A DNA stretch of 64,000 nucleotides, taken from NCBI RefSeq assembly GCF_000204055.1, contig NW_006768789.1, positions 884,332 through 948,331 of the forward strand, given 5' to 3'. The notes under the pieces are model-generated. The model was not told the origin of the DNA. It did not search any database and saw only the letters and a list, made by a program, of their open reading frames with translations. The translations under genes were made by a program, and so were the position numbers. The DNA is from Melampsora larici-populina 98AG31 (taxonomy: Eukaryota; Basidiomycota; Pucciniomycetes; Pucciniales; Melampsoraceae). This document shows, piece by piece, positions 47,064 through 59,644 of the stretch (positions within the stretch are counted from its first letter, which is position 1; each line of letters starts with the position of its first letter).

Positions 47064-48567
47064 ATCTTCTTTTGTCTTTCTTTTTTTTCTGGGGTTTAAT
47101 CTTTTGTGGCTGATCTCTTGGTATTTTTCTCTGTTTTGTTTTTGGGTGGGTTGATTTTTTTATTATTTTTTATGATCCCGTCTTCCTTATCTTTGATCAT
47201 TTTTTGCTTTCAATACATAGTATTATACAATCTTCACTTCACTTCACTTTTGTCTTCTTTTGTCATACATTGCTCTCAATTCAATCAATTAGAAACAAAA
47301 TCATAAAAGTTAAATAGTTTATGTGTATATCTTTCTCTTGATTTCTTTTTCTTTGGTTTTTCTTGATTATCTTTTCTTTTTTGTGATTATTGAAAATATC
47401 CATCTTAAGGCTTCATAAACCAAGCAGTTTATGTGAATCTTGTGGAATTCTAAATACACCTTTTTTTTTGATAAATCTCAGAAAGAAAAAAAACATATTC
47501 ATATATAAACACCGAGTCTCGAGATGCATGTGCTTTTTTTCACCTTGATTCACATCTGACATCTGTTTACATGTCACAGCTGTGCTACATCTCATATTAT
47601 CGAGTATGGAGTTTTCTTTGAAGACACCAGCTCCGAGTTCCACAAGAGTAAATGCGGAACGGAGCTTTTGTGTGCTCGAGCATCCGGCTCCATATTCTGA
47701 ACGGGACTGCGCCGCGGTTGTGCCATGTAGGCGTGAGACTACAACCCTGCTGACACCATCGGCTGACGAATGCGAAAGTGAAGTGATTGAAATGACAAGT
47801 GTGAATTATCGAAGGATAGTGAACGGGTTTTTACGTATGTGTGAATGAAGGAAGCGATTCGATGCTTTCAATAGTAATAAGGTTTTGTTTGAACAAGGGC
47901 ATCAAAATACAAATGTGTACAAACAAAGAGAAGTTGAAAAAAGTGGAATGTGAATGAATTTGAATTTCGGTCTCTTTACAAAAAGAAACCAATTCGCTGA
48001 ATCATTGGGCCTTTATCTTCTTTACCAATCATCGTATGGCATCTCTTGGAATCATGTACTTAAATCAACACCAAGAACCCTTTCAAAGGTACCGAAATCG
48101 ATGGAGTCTTTGTTTTTCAGCGTGGGACTTTGTTGAGTTTAACATTTTGAACTTCCAAACTGGTTTTATGAGTTGAATTCATTTTCTCTCTGGAGTCTGC
48201 ATGGTCCATTGAATAGAAACTCCGTTGTACACTTTCTCTTGACATCTTTTCTTTTAGACGTTCATCATTAGCTTCCTTCGAGTGAGAATGTAAGATATCC
48301 TTCTATTTCTGCTTTCTTTCTTGATTTGTTCAAAGTATTCTCGACTTTCACTCAGACTTTAGATAGCTTTAGATCTGTTGATTTGATACATACATACTAC
48401 AATTTGTTCATCAGATTCTTTTTATTACCTTTTTTTTGACTTACATTGTTGTAATTAACCAAAAGTGATCATCGTTCCTTGTCGTCTTCGTCCTTGTCGT
48501 TTTTTTTTTTCCTTTTGATTTTCTCTTGATTATTTTTTTGAACACCAAATCATCCTCTTCAAGCAGA
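47064..48567. other. Intergenic region
   Basis: T-rich 3' UTR-like sequence and then about 1 kb with no supported gene; the ORF at 47582-47848 is not supported. The pyrimidine-rich stretch at 48,290-48,530 probably belongs to the RhoGAP gene promoter. Confidence 0.5.
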
Positions 48568-51500
48568 ATGATTTCGACTACTTCAAGTTCAACTTCAAAT
48601 CCTTCACGTAAATCTAAGATTTCGCTAAATCAATTTCAACTTTTACACCTTCCATTATCGATCAAATCGAAATTACAACAACAAAAATCAAAATCCAATT
48701 TACTTTCAAATCAGATTCAAGAGTACGAAGACCTGAGAGGTAGTCAAGATGAATTGGTTTGTTTTGATTGATTTAAAGATTCCTGATTGAAGGACTATAT
48801 GCTGATTTTCTTGATTTTTTGTTATTTTTTGATGGTCATCAATCAATCGATCGATCGTTTTGATTTCCGATTGACCACTATTCTACTTAATCTGATCACA
48901 CTTCTGTTGGATTTGAAAATCTCAATCTCACTTTACTGAAACTCAACCAAATCGAATTTGAAATCTGATCATCCTCAACCACCATCTTTTTTTGGGGATG
49001 ATGGTTTTCTCCTTTCTTCTTGTTTCGAATTTTAACTGTTTTTTTAAAAATATCTTCTTACTTACGGCCTGAACCGATGAAATGATGGACTGAATGTATC
49101 ATGAATGGAATCTGGAATCCTTTTTCTTTACAATTTGATGACTTCTTTTTACCTTTTAATCGATTTAACCATTTTTGATTTGGATGAATCCGTTCATTTC
49201 TTCCTTGATTGAATGAAATCTATATGATGATGATGCTGATGATGATATCGGAATTCATTTTACAAACTGATCAATCAACATTTTACCGAAAATGAAAATT
49301 AAAATTAAAAAATAGTCAATTGAACAATCCAGCTCAACCACCACTACTAGTACTCAAGCTCAACTTACTAATATCAAGAACAATAACAACAATAACCATC
49401 ACAACTACCATCATCAACCAGTTGATCAACCCTCTTCTCTATCATCTTCAAACTCTTCTTCATTCACTTCATTCACTACTGCTGCTTCATCACCTTCTCA
49501 AGATTTATCTTCTACTTCTACTCCACCTCCCTTAATCCATACATCTTCATCATCTTCATCTGTAACTGAATCTCAAGATCAAACTCAACAAGAACATCAT
49601 TCGAATCACACTCTTTATAAGGATCGATTTAGTAAATCTTCTTGTTCATTACCATTCACTTCTTTCACCTATTATCACCGTCAAGAACGTCCAACTCAAT
49701 CATCACAGCATAAGAGAAGGTCCATTCACGCTCTCACTTCACCTCCTACTCATATTGAACACGAAGAAATCCAAGCACCTATCAATAAGAAACTCAAATC
49801 ATCTGGTTTAGGTGCTAAATTGCATCTCATCACTCAGCGTCACTTTTTAGCATACAAGACTTCAAACTCTAATCTCTCAACTCATTCTCAATCCAATTCT
49901 AAATCAACTCTATCATCCTCTGGTAAATCTTTGCTTGACAGGGTTCCTAAATCTGAAAAACACAATTGGATTTCTATGGGGATCGGTAAAAACCTTGCTC
50001 ATCGATGGCATCATCAGTCACCTTCGACCGCTCCTCCTCAAACTCCTACCTCTTCAGCTCCTCAATCTTCTCAATCTCTCTTTGGATCACCTCGTCAACC
50101 TCCAAGTCAATCTATTCATGCTCCTCCTCCGCTAGAACGCCAAGCTAAATCTATTGATGGCTTGAGTAATCCAGTCTTACCTCCGTCTATCAAATTACCT
50201 GCTAATATCCTAGGTATCAAAGTTCCTAATCGAAGAGGTCTCACCTTTGGTCAACCACTCATTTCCTGTCTTGAAGCCAATCCAGTCCTTCGTCATCCAT
50301 CAGTAAGTATTCTTTTATTGCTTTCATTTCAACCTCGATACTTGCTTACACGTTAAAATAGTCATCTAGCTCAAAATCGCACACTCCACCGGCTGCCCTG
50401 AATGAGAGTGATCGATGGATGCCAGCAATTGCAGTTCGATGTCTTGATTATCTCAATCAAAGCGGTCCGAAGGAAGAAGGGATTTATCGCATTCCTGGTA
50501 GATCTACTGATGTAGAGAAACTTCGGGTACTTTTTGACGCTGGTGCGTACATGAGATTTAAGATTTCTTCAAACCATATCACCACTCTTTATATATAATT
50601 CACCGAGATCCTCGACTAATCTCCGATTGGCCCACTGTTCTGTCATCTGATGTCGTCATTTGTTTGACAGGTTGTGACGTTGATCTTAGTAAACATACCA
50701 TTGGTGCTTTGGATCCTCATGCAGTGGCTTCCACATTCAAACTGTGGCTCAGAGAATGTGAGCATGATTCTTTCAACTATCGATATATCATCTCAAACCA
50801 CGAAAGTCTAAATATCCTAATCATGCTTCACATACTTCCTAATCCTCTGCATTTGACGGTTATCAAGTGCCCGATTCGCTTCTGACGCGTGAATTGGAAG
50901 CTGAGACTACTCAAATCGTCAAAAGATACATTCAATCTGGTCACCCATCGACTGAATCTTCGGGACAAAGCAGTAATCATGACACCTCAGCTGAAGCTGC
51001 CCAGGTCCCTATTACGGAATGCGTCAACGACTTGAGTTCGATTTTCAAAAGACTGCCTGCTCCAAATTGGTATCTCCTTCGCGCCATTGGTGAGTGAATA
51101 TGACTGTGCTGAGGTCCCAAGAATGTCCAATAAATACGCAATATTATTTCTGTGCACTGCTTACGCTCTGTTTGACCCTCGCGTTCCTACACAGCCAATC
51201 ATCTCTCGATCCTTTCCCAATCCTCTTCCACTAATCGAATGACGTTGGATAATCTGAGATTGATCCTATCACCTACCCTCAAATTCACACCTGTCTTCCT
51301 TCAAGTGCTTGTCGAGCATCGAGAATCGCTGTTCAAAGATGCATGTCCGGTTCCTAGCAGTGTTCGTGGCCCAGAAAGGTTACCTCACGTCCCAACCTCG
51401 AGAGCAGCAAGTTCTCCTCAACTCAGTACAATACGATCCCCTGGCGCTAGCATTCTCCCTGGATCGTCCGCCAGTGTACCCAGACAGCTACCCTCACCCG

Positions 51501-52693
51501 CTTCCACTGCTCAGCAATTCCTAGCCAGTCGATCCCCACCCATCCACAATGGACCTCAGGATTATTTTGCATTTCCACGTCGGCCTAAAACGTCTGCCGC
51601 ACGCTTGAACCAACCTGTTCAGCTTTTGATCTCCAATGGTCAAATTCCAACAGAGTCAAGATCATCGAGTCCGACTGTCTCTCAATTTCTTGGTGTTCGT
51701 TCCCCATTACAAGGCCTTCAGGAGTATTTTGGAACCAACGAGCGTAAATCGAAGATGTCTACGACTGCAAAACCAGATCGGATGGCTCCTCCAAGGGTTG
51801 CACAAGATCTGATCAGCGGAACCCACGATAGTGTTGTCCAACAGGAACCGATGCGAGGTCAAACTCATTCTCAGACTAGCGCTCCCATCGCGTTATCTTG
51901 CCTACCCACCATCACACCTTCTGCATCAGCCTTACAAGACTCGATGAGCCAGTTCATGGTTCAATCACCACCCACTACCCCCCTTACCACTGCCATGTCT
52001 TTTCCAACGCCTTATTCACCTTCAATCTCTTCTCGCGCAGGTGATTCCACCCATTCTCATACATCCCCACATCATCCATCATTTTCCTCGAAAGCAAACC
52101 TTTACAGTTCTAACTTCAATACTACTACCTCATTTGAAATCGATCACGAACCATGCGGACCCACTCAACATCGATCCTACAAAGCAGGTCCCTCTCTGTC
52201 TCCGGATCAACACCAACGCGATCTGAGATCGAGTCGAACGCCTATCGCAGATCTTTATCGACAACGTTCATCTGAATTACTCAATTCATCTCTTTCTAAC
52301 TCCTCACTCAAGTCTTCGTATGTTTCCAGTGCTTCTCCCACCATACCCAGGCCCTCTACTGGTACAACAGGATCGTGTTTCTTTCAAGGTGGAGCAGGAG
52401 GGATGAAGAAATCATTTCATCACAATCGTAAACCAAGTGGGGCGAGTAGTCTTGCAAGTCATATTGAAGAATATGAGGAAGAAGAAGAAGAAGTGACTAT
52501 CAGAAAGGAACCTACATTTCCATCAAACAGTCCTAGAAAAGTAGTAGATTTAGAAAAAAAGAAAATCAATCGACAATCTACTATGTCTGTTTTAGGTAAT
52601 GTACAATGGAATTATGGTGCTAATAGTCTTGTTAGTGGTACTAGTCAACATCAAACTAATAATAAAAGGAAAAGTGTCAGTGATGAGATTTGA
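48568..52693 (+). CDS. RhoGAP-domain protein
   Basis: GTPase-activating protein for Rho-family GTPases. Supported exons: 49333-50302, 50362-50542, 50671-50757, 50868-51089, 51195-52693. A probable first exon starts at ATG 48568 (MISTTSSSTSNPSRKSK), but its joint to 49333 is not resolved. After a long Ser/Thr/His-rich N-terminus, the RhoGAP domain runs from FGQPLISCLEANPVL through AIAVRCLDYLNQSG, the arginine finger GIYRIPGRSTDVEKL, STFKLWLREL-PDSLLT, LLRAIANHLSILSQ and NRMTLDNLRLILSPTL with the conserved Asn. The 400-residue C-terminus is Ser/Pro-rich and ends with an acidic EEYEEEEEE run. Catalytic residues look intact. No membrane or lipid-binding domain is visible. Confidence 0.88.
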
Positions 52694-54273
52694 AACAGGG
52701 AAATTCATGGGGGAATCTGTGGAGATTTGTTTTTTGTTTTTCTGTTTTTGTTGATTAGTTGTTTATTAGTTGTTTTTTCCTTTTTTTTTTTCTTCGGCAA
52801 AGCATCTATCATCTTTTTTTTTTCTTTTTTTTCTTTTTCTCTTCTTATTTTTTTCTCACATATGCATAGCATTTTTAATTTTTTCTCTTCCTGGAGTAGA
52901 AGCAGGAGTTAAAAAAAAGTTGGAACCGTTGTTTTTTAGAGTCATTTAAAAAGACTGGATCCTGATTTTTAATTTTTTTTTTCCTATCATCATCATCTTT
53001 AAGATCATCTTGAGTTTTTGTTTGACTTTTTTTTTCAAGGAGGAAAGATGATCAAAGGATCATCATAATTTGGTTTATATGTATATACATATATTCTCTT
53101 CATGTGGAAATGTGTTTATTGTGATTTTTTTTTGTGATTTTGTATGGATTTTTATGGATTTTTATGGATTTTTTTTTGTTTGAGTGTGAATAGAGAATAG
53201 TGAAGATGTGAAGATGTGCAGATGTGAAGAGATTGTGATCGTTTCTGAGTAAACAATTTGTTTGAGAAAGTTTGATGAATGAAGAAGACAAGGTCAATAT
53301 TTTTTTGGTAGGGGAAAACAACAGACACCTTGCAGTTGTTAAGGATGGTTAATAAATGGTTTTTGTTTTAACTTGACTCAGTTGCCTTGATGCACAGGAG
53401 AAAATGAACAACTAACCAAAGTGAAAATATACTGTTTTTGTTGGTGTATGTTTACTGGGAGCTATTTGGGGGCCTCTATATGCCCATTTGCTTATCCTGA
53501 ACTCAACCCATTCAAAAATCTGAATTGGAAAAATCATTTTTACTCATCTAGTTGTACAGGAGTTTGTCAAGATGTATGATTTGTTGACATCAAGGTGTAG
53601 TCCTGAGATCAAACATCAAGAGTGTAATTCTTGAAAAGAAAGATGGATTGGCTAGGTTTGAACTTCTTATGTGTGAAGGCTCCTGGTTCTCACAGCACTG
53701 GCAGACTTGGCTTTTTAACCTTCAAAAAGTTGAGATTTGAACTTGTTGATGAACTTGAGTACTAGATTAAATAACACAATTGAAGAGGGCAAAAAGGTGT
53801 GAAAAAAGTATTGTTACAATGTTGATCAATCATCAGAGTGCTTGGTGGGGTTCTTTGGACAGAAGGCAGAGAAGATGGAACCTGAGGAGATTCCTTGCCA
53901 AACTTCATTTGGTATCAAGTCAAATTTTTCTCCGACAGAGGTGGTCAGCAGGGATTTTGTTACACTGGCTCAGAATCAGGTTATGAGTGTGACATAAAGC
54001 ACAAACAAGAGCTCTCTATGCTCAAATGAACCTTTTCTAGAAAGCAGGCTGCAAACTATAATGAGTCTGTGGTATTAGACTGTCACTGTAGCTCGAGTCA
54101 CTGCGTTTGTATAGGTTTGTATGTAAAAAAAACCCCTGGGACATCGATGACCTTTTTTCAACCTTTGATACAAACGTTCTCTTCCTCGTATTTTACCCAC
54201 ACTCATTCTCGTATCTTATCCAAACTCATCCTTGTCGCACGATCATTGAAGATTCAAAAGGGAACTCAGCGTG
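52694..54273. other. Intergenic region, T-rich
   Basis: The first 350 bp are strongly T-rich (3' UTR-like). The rest is AT-rich without a supported gene. Confidence 0.5.
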
Positions 54274-54612
54274 ATGAACGCCAAATCACTGTACCCACAA
54301 CCTGGGATCGCAACCGAGGCTTACAGCCCAGATTTCATATGCAGACTTCATGATGTCGCAAAACGTATCACCCAGCTAAAAAAGACTGGCGACAATTTCA
54401 GTGTATGGGAACGAGAGCTAAAGGTTATGATACGAAACATTTCGGGGTCTACTGACTACCTTCAACAAGAGTTTCACAAGTACGATCCAAAGTTAAACCA
54501 AGGAATCTTCAACTTGATATTCTGGTCCATTGACCAAGAACTCCAAGAGGATCTAAATCTTGATGGGTCGATTTCAATCAAATCAATCAAATCAATGCAT
54601 CATGGCTCGTGC
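54274..54612 (+). pseudogene. Possible retrotransposon gag-like fragment
   Basis: A 112-codon frame from ATG 54274. A stretch such as KKTGDNFSVWERELKVMI recalls the N-terminal region of Copia-type gag proteins (pattern L-x-G-x-N-[FY]-x-x-W). It ends just after the start of the F-box gene at 54602 and has no protease, integrase or LTR nearby, so it is at best a relic. It could instead be an upstream ORF of the F-box gene. Confidence 0.3.
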
Positions 54613-56024
54613 TGATTTTCCTGAAGAAATTTTGGACAACATTGTGAACATGGTTCACTACCAGCCTTGTCATCACGAGAATTACTGTATCAAGACAAGA
54701 AAAGAGGGCTTAGTAGTACAGAACTCACTCAAAGGTGTGCCATATGAAGTATACCTGAATCACTCTGGTCCACCGATTCTCAATACCTTCCAAAACCTCG
54801 CCGTGGTCAATCGAAGGTTTCACAGGCTTTGTTGTCCTAAGTTATGGCAGGTATGTTTTTTACATGAATCCCAGTCTTGATCCCCATATATACCTGCAGA
54901 GTCTAATGTGCTTTCTTGATTTCATCCAATGAATCTCTCAGCACATTCAATTCCCGAGCACCCTTCCTGCTCCTATTACACTTTGGACAAACAACATACT
55001 CTTGAGGCATGGACACTTAGTAAAATCTCTGGAAGTTCAACTGGAAGACGACCAGTTGGTTGGCGATATCCATAAAATCCTTAGTAAAAGGAGTTCTTAC
55101 GATAATACAGGTGTTATACCCAAACTACAACATGGCGTGGGGTCATACAGACCAAAATACGGAATCGGACTGTATAACATTGAGAAGTTATTCAAAGCGT
55201 GTCCTTCTCTAGTGTCGATATCCGTGATTGTCCCGGAGTCTTCGCACGTCCATGAAGAATGGATTTCTCATATTACAGCGAGCTTGCACGTGCCATTCTG
55301 GAGAGTCCCTCAACTCCAAGACTTAAGACTGACGCACTGTCCAAATGATAGTATTACAAGTGAATATGTGGTCAACATCCTCCAACGATTACCATCTCTT
55401 GTATCCTTGGAACTCTGTGGCTTTGAATTCAGGCAAAGACCAGCCATGGAGGAATCCTTCGAATGGAGCCTGGGCCAGCAAAAGAACCTTCGCAAATTGC
55501 GTATGGAACATCTCACTTACGTGGATGGAACTTGGACCTTGTTCAGCTCTTGGCCTCCGCAACTTGAGAATCTCCAAGTCATTGGTTGTGACAGATTGTC
55601 ACCTCGCGTATTGCACGGACTACTCAGCGGTTCGGCCCCATCTCTTACTAAGCTTCGTCTTATACTACATCATTTCAAAGATGAACCACATGTGACAGTT
55701 CGATTCAATCTCCCGGCTCTCAAAGAGCTCTCCATACTCCATCGTGGAGACCTGGATCTACTAATGAGCTTTGAAAACTGTAAAAGTGTAGAAGCCTTTC
55801 ATTATCAGTGTCATGCAGATGATGAAGAATGGCACTCAATGAAGCAGTACTTGTCTAGATGTACCTGGCCTAAGCTCTCGGTTCTGGATTTTCGTTCATC
55901 AATATTTACTGCGAATTGGAAAAAGCCAGCCAAGATGGACGTGAACGAAATTTGGAATTCTTTCAAAATCAAACTCTTGATCGATAACGAAACCGATGAT
56001 GAGATTGATGACGAGGCCGTTTGA
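54602..56024 (+). CDS. F-box/LRR protein
   Basis: Two exons (54602-54850, 54942-56024) join in phase to 443 residues. The N-terminal F-box-like helix pattern is DFPEEILDNIVNMV near residue 4 and LAVVNRRFHRLCCPKLW at 67-83. The rest consists of leucine-rich repeats (LRLTHCPNDSITSEY, LVSLELCGFEF, LENLQVIGCDRLS, LTKLRLILHHF, LKELSILHRGDL). Such proteins are substrate adaptors of SCF ubiquitin ligases and bind Skp1 through the F-box. The C-terminus is acidic (DNETDDEIDDEAV). The substrate is unknown. It resembles the partial gene at 59-505, as expected in basidiomycetes, where this family is large. Confidence 0.82.
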
Positions 56025-56661
56025 TCCTATTTGACAACTTTGACAAAGAGCGATGCGCTGTGGTTCAAATAACAACACCTAAAATGTTCATACAAAAAAT
56101 ATTCGTTTGGAGATCTGCTCATTTTTAAATGATGGTACTTGATTAACCTGATGTTGAAAATGGTTACGTGCTCAAAGAAGATGATTGGTTTTACCTAAAA
56201 TCATCTACAACTTCCATGAGCAAAACAGATTCCCCCAACTTTCCTGAGGGATTTGTGCTCAACAAATCTGATATCTCGACATACATAATTTACATGGAAC
56301 GAGTTGATCAATTCCTTGACAGGTCATCCAGAACTTGTTTATTGACTGGACTATAGCTTCTCAGCTGCTTTGACTATCTTGAGTTTTCAAAAACATTGAT
56401 CAGATCAGATCATCACCAATCTCAACTTCTCATAGAAAGTTGGACACATTCACATCATATCCCCATACCACTCACCGCCAACATTTTCACTTCACAGGTG
56501 TATATGCCAGTACATGGCTTAGATACCAGCGAGGGAAAATCACACTTTGCCAATGCGATATGATGAATGTGCGACTTCATAGAGCATGTTGACGAAGCAA
56601 TTGAATTTGTCTTGCAATTTCAAGTCGCAAGACTGAAAGTGACAAGAATGAGTTGTGATGG
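56025..56661. other. Intergenic region
   Basis: AT-rich; no supported gene before the MITE. Confidence 0.5.
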
Positions 56662-56927
56662 TACAGCCCTTTGCAGAATTGATGACTTTGGAAAAAGAAA
56701 AAACACTTGAGTTTTCAAAAAAAACCTGCGAGTTTTTTTCAAAAACTCATCGAGTTTTTCAAAAACTGAGCGAGCTCTTGTTCGTGAGTGTTATATCGAT
56801 CAATTGAACCAAGTTCTTGCCCAGTTTTTGAAAAAACTCGGTCACTTTTTGACAAAACTCGAGGTTTCTTTTTTGAAAACTCAAGGTTTTTTTTTCTCCA
56901 AAGTCATCAATTCTGCAAAGGGCTGTA
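56662..56927. mobile_element. Miniature inverted-repeat element (MITE), TA-flanked
   Basis: CAGCCCTTTGCAGAATTGATGACTTTGG (56664 onward) is repeated in inverted orientation up to 56925. The similarity continues through the T- and A-rich arms (gagttttcaaaa against ttttgaaaactc), so almost the whole 262 bp folds on itself. The flanking TA at 56662-56663 and 56926-56927 fits a Tc1/mariner-type target duplication. No coding capacity; mobilised, if at all, by a transposase encoded elsewhere. Confidence 0.85.
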
Positions 56928-57188
56928 CATCGCAAGGCAAGTTCAGTGATTCAAGCGCAATGCGCCTAAACATCACTCATGTGACCACACGATAAAAATC
57001 CCTGAGCAATACAATACTTTGAAACACATCAAAATTGAGTGATACAAAGATTTGTTCGTTTTGATGACATGCGATACATTCCTTTGACTCGCATTCATTA
57101 TGAGCGATACAAATATAGATGCTTCTTCTTCAATTCTTCAATCTCGACCTCTACATGATCCCACTTACATCAATATAACTGATCATAA
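56928..57188. other. Spacer between MITE and Helitron end
   Basis: Short AT-rich spacer; its last base before the Helitron (57188) is the host A/T target. Confidence 0.5.
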
Positions 57189-57200
57189 CTAGAGCTTTGG

Positions 57201-57216
57201 GGGCGGCCCGCCGCCC
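57201..57216 (-). terminator. Helitron 3' terminal hairpin
   Basis: Perfect GC stem of 7 bp with a 2-nt loop, 8 bases from the CTAG end. In Helitrons this hairpin marks where rolling-circle replication stops. Confidence 0.85.
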
Positions 57217-58386
57217 TTTCGGCCCTCTCAACGTCCCGCTGTGCATCAACTGCTCAATGACGATTCGTAGTTTCGCGATCCAACGCATACATAGTCAAGA
57301 TACCCGTTCAGTCAATTTCAAGCACCAAATGACCAATTACATTATATTGCACATTGATTTCTGCCTAAATGTTGACACTTTAATGCTTATCCATCGTCAT
57401 ACAAAGTCCAGCACCGTATCCAAGTAGACAACTGCATGAGACATTACTTTTGCAGATCAACGTATCATCCCCCGGCTAGGCCCACAGAGTACCCACATGA
57501 CGTGCGGCGCGCCTCGCGATTGATACTCAATGGTCTTAAAGTACAACTTCCCTCCTATAACCATCGTTTTGCGGCTGCGCCCGAGATCATTGTTGACGGG
57601 CGAGCTCCGTACTCCCACTCTCCCACCTCTCCCATTGACTATGTTTGACGTCAAGGACATATGACTGACCCAACGACAGCATGAGTATCATTGTATGATG
57701 CGCTGCTCATTCACATTGAAATATGTAAAACTTACAATGATGATTCCAATTCTCGATTGCTAAAAAATCTCCTACTTTTGCGCCGGATCTGCCTCTTTGA
57801 CGTCTACGATATCTCGATGTTGTAATACTGCCACACGTTAGCCCTATCCACCAAAGTCTTGCCTCGCTAAAGTTTCCACTTACCCAGGTGTCAATTGACG
57901 CTCCGCTATCGTTGACAGTGTTGATTCAAAGTTAGAAGTCTTTTTGATCAGCAGAAAGTGTCTGCCTTTCGAATTGCTGTACCGTTGTCATCGGGAGCCG
58001 ACGTCATCTCCGTGTCTCTTGGCTAACTTTGAAGCCCGATTAGCGGTTCTGCACGCTACGGCCACCTCACTTTCGTAGTGCGCTGACGGCGGCATTCTGA
58101 ATAGCGGTCATCTCAAGGGCTGCCATGTGCACAACTCACAGCCGCAGCACACATCATCACACACTCTTCACTTTACAGCCTCTCCCTCAGTGTTTTCACG
58201 GATCTCAGCGTCGTTCATTTGCTACACTCGGTCTTGCAAACTACTCATTTCATTGCACGTATAATCACTATCACTATCGCAGCCATGCCATCTGGCTCCC
58301 TTGCCACCGTCATCATGCTATACCTGCTCCTCATACAACACCGCTCCGAACTAACGAAACATTGGTAACCTGCGTCGGATGTTAGC
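57217..58386. other. Non-coding 3' part of the Helitron
   Basis: No supported gene. Sequence is mixed in composition; short ORFs on both strands only. Confidence 0.5.
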
Positions 58387-59500
58387 TTACCATCCAAGTA
58401 GGAGCGATTCCTCACTCACCATGATGATCCAGCCTCCGTGCCAATCCGACCAACTGTTTCCCTGTCCGGTCAACTGCACCACATTGTCCTTAGCAATGAG
58501 CGCCGCTTTGTCCTTGCCCAACGCCTGTAGATCGTATACGTATTCCGCTGTGAAATCCACCCATGTCAACACCTGCACTCGTCCGTCAGCAAACTCGTAA
58601 ACATTCAATACAACTGTTTGACGCATACCGTCATATCCCATTGGCGGTGCTGAAGACGTGCTACGCTGAAACCCTCTTCCCCACTCGTCGCTTTTACTTC
58701 TTTGGTCAAAATCACCGTTCTTTTGCCAATAAAGGTGATCGCCCCAATACGGTCAACGGGTTCAAGACGCTCTTCGTTGATCGCAACCACTGAGTCGCGG
58801 CACAGAAACAACCTCTGCTGCGCTGTGAAATTGTCCATGACAATCTCGCCATCAAGCTTGTAGTACTGCGACAACTGTAACATCTTTTCGCCGCTCTCGT
58901 CTATGATTGCAAATGGAATATGAGTGATCAACCCCCCCTCAACGATTGCTTCTGATCAATACCCTACGCGGATCCTGTCCCTCCTGCGAAATCCAATAAT
59001 CTACACAGAATATCAGCGCTGGTGATGAACCCAAAGTGGTATAGATTACTTACCTCGTCACTTAATTGGAAAATTCCTGTGCAGCGTAAAGGCATTTGTT
59101 TGTATCGTCTTATTCCTTCCAAAATTGTCATGGTCGGCGCAAATTATGCTCGTGTTGAAATCAGTTGTATTTGTTTTCTCTGCTTATTGGGATTAAAGTG
59201 CTCCAATGTACTATGTTGTTTGATAGTCTTTTTATATCTATTTTGTAATCCATCGTGCCCTTGTTGCAGCCATTTTCCATAGGAGCTGATCTTTATGATT
59301 CGTATTCCAGCGGCCTGAATTGCCGCAAGCTGCCCGGCCTTCAGCCATCCGCCACATGCGACACATGGCGTGCAATTGACTGCCATTGACATCAATCACT
59401 GAGTGCTGCAATTTGCTTCTTGGCCCAATGCATTGGTTGGGGTTTGTCGATTTCGAGTCATCCCACCATCTGCCATTTTGGCCCGTCAATCATTGCCATC
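58387..59500 (-). pseudogene. Decayed Helitron accessory gene, unrecognised
   Basis: Coding-like stretches on minus in at least three frames. They include CTPCVACGGWLKAGQ (59,330-59,380, Cys pair), YKQMPLRCTGIFQLS (59,060-59,110), GGLITHIPFAIIDESGEK with MDNFTAQQRLFLCRDS (58,740-58,940) and YEFADGRVQVLTWVDF (58,550-58,600). A splice-like intron separates the second and third. A G-homopolymer near 58,930 and another place near 58,640 shift frame. The beta-rich look could fit an OB-fold single-strand DNA-binding protein such as the RPA-like partners of some Helitrons, but I cannot show it. Confidence 0.5.
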
Positions 59501-59644
59501 TCGTATTTTGCGGCAAATAACAGATGTCATTCATTCATTGTGTCGCGATCACAATGTATACTCAGGCACAGATAGCTTGCGACCGGCAGTTTGACAACAC
59601 TGTGTATTTTATTTGACTACAAACACAAAACAGCGATACAGTAA

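Noticed and set aside
49320..49535. Leu/Thr-rich ORF in the RhoGAP region
   Set aside because: It is a different frame of the Ser/Thr/His-rich N-terminal coding exon, which continues in frame into the RhoGAP domain.
52700..53330. T-rich tract as a poly(A) retrogene or LINE tail
   Set aside because: It follows the RhoGAP stop directly, has no flanking duplication and fits a 3' UTR.
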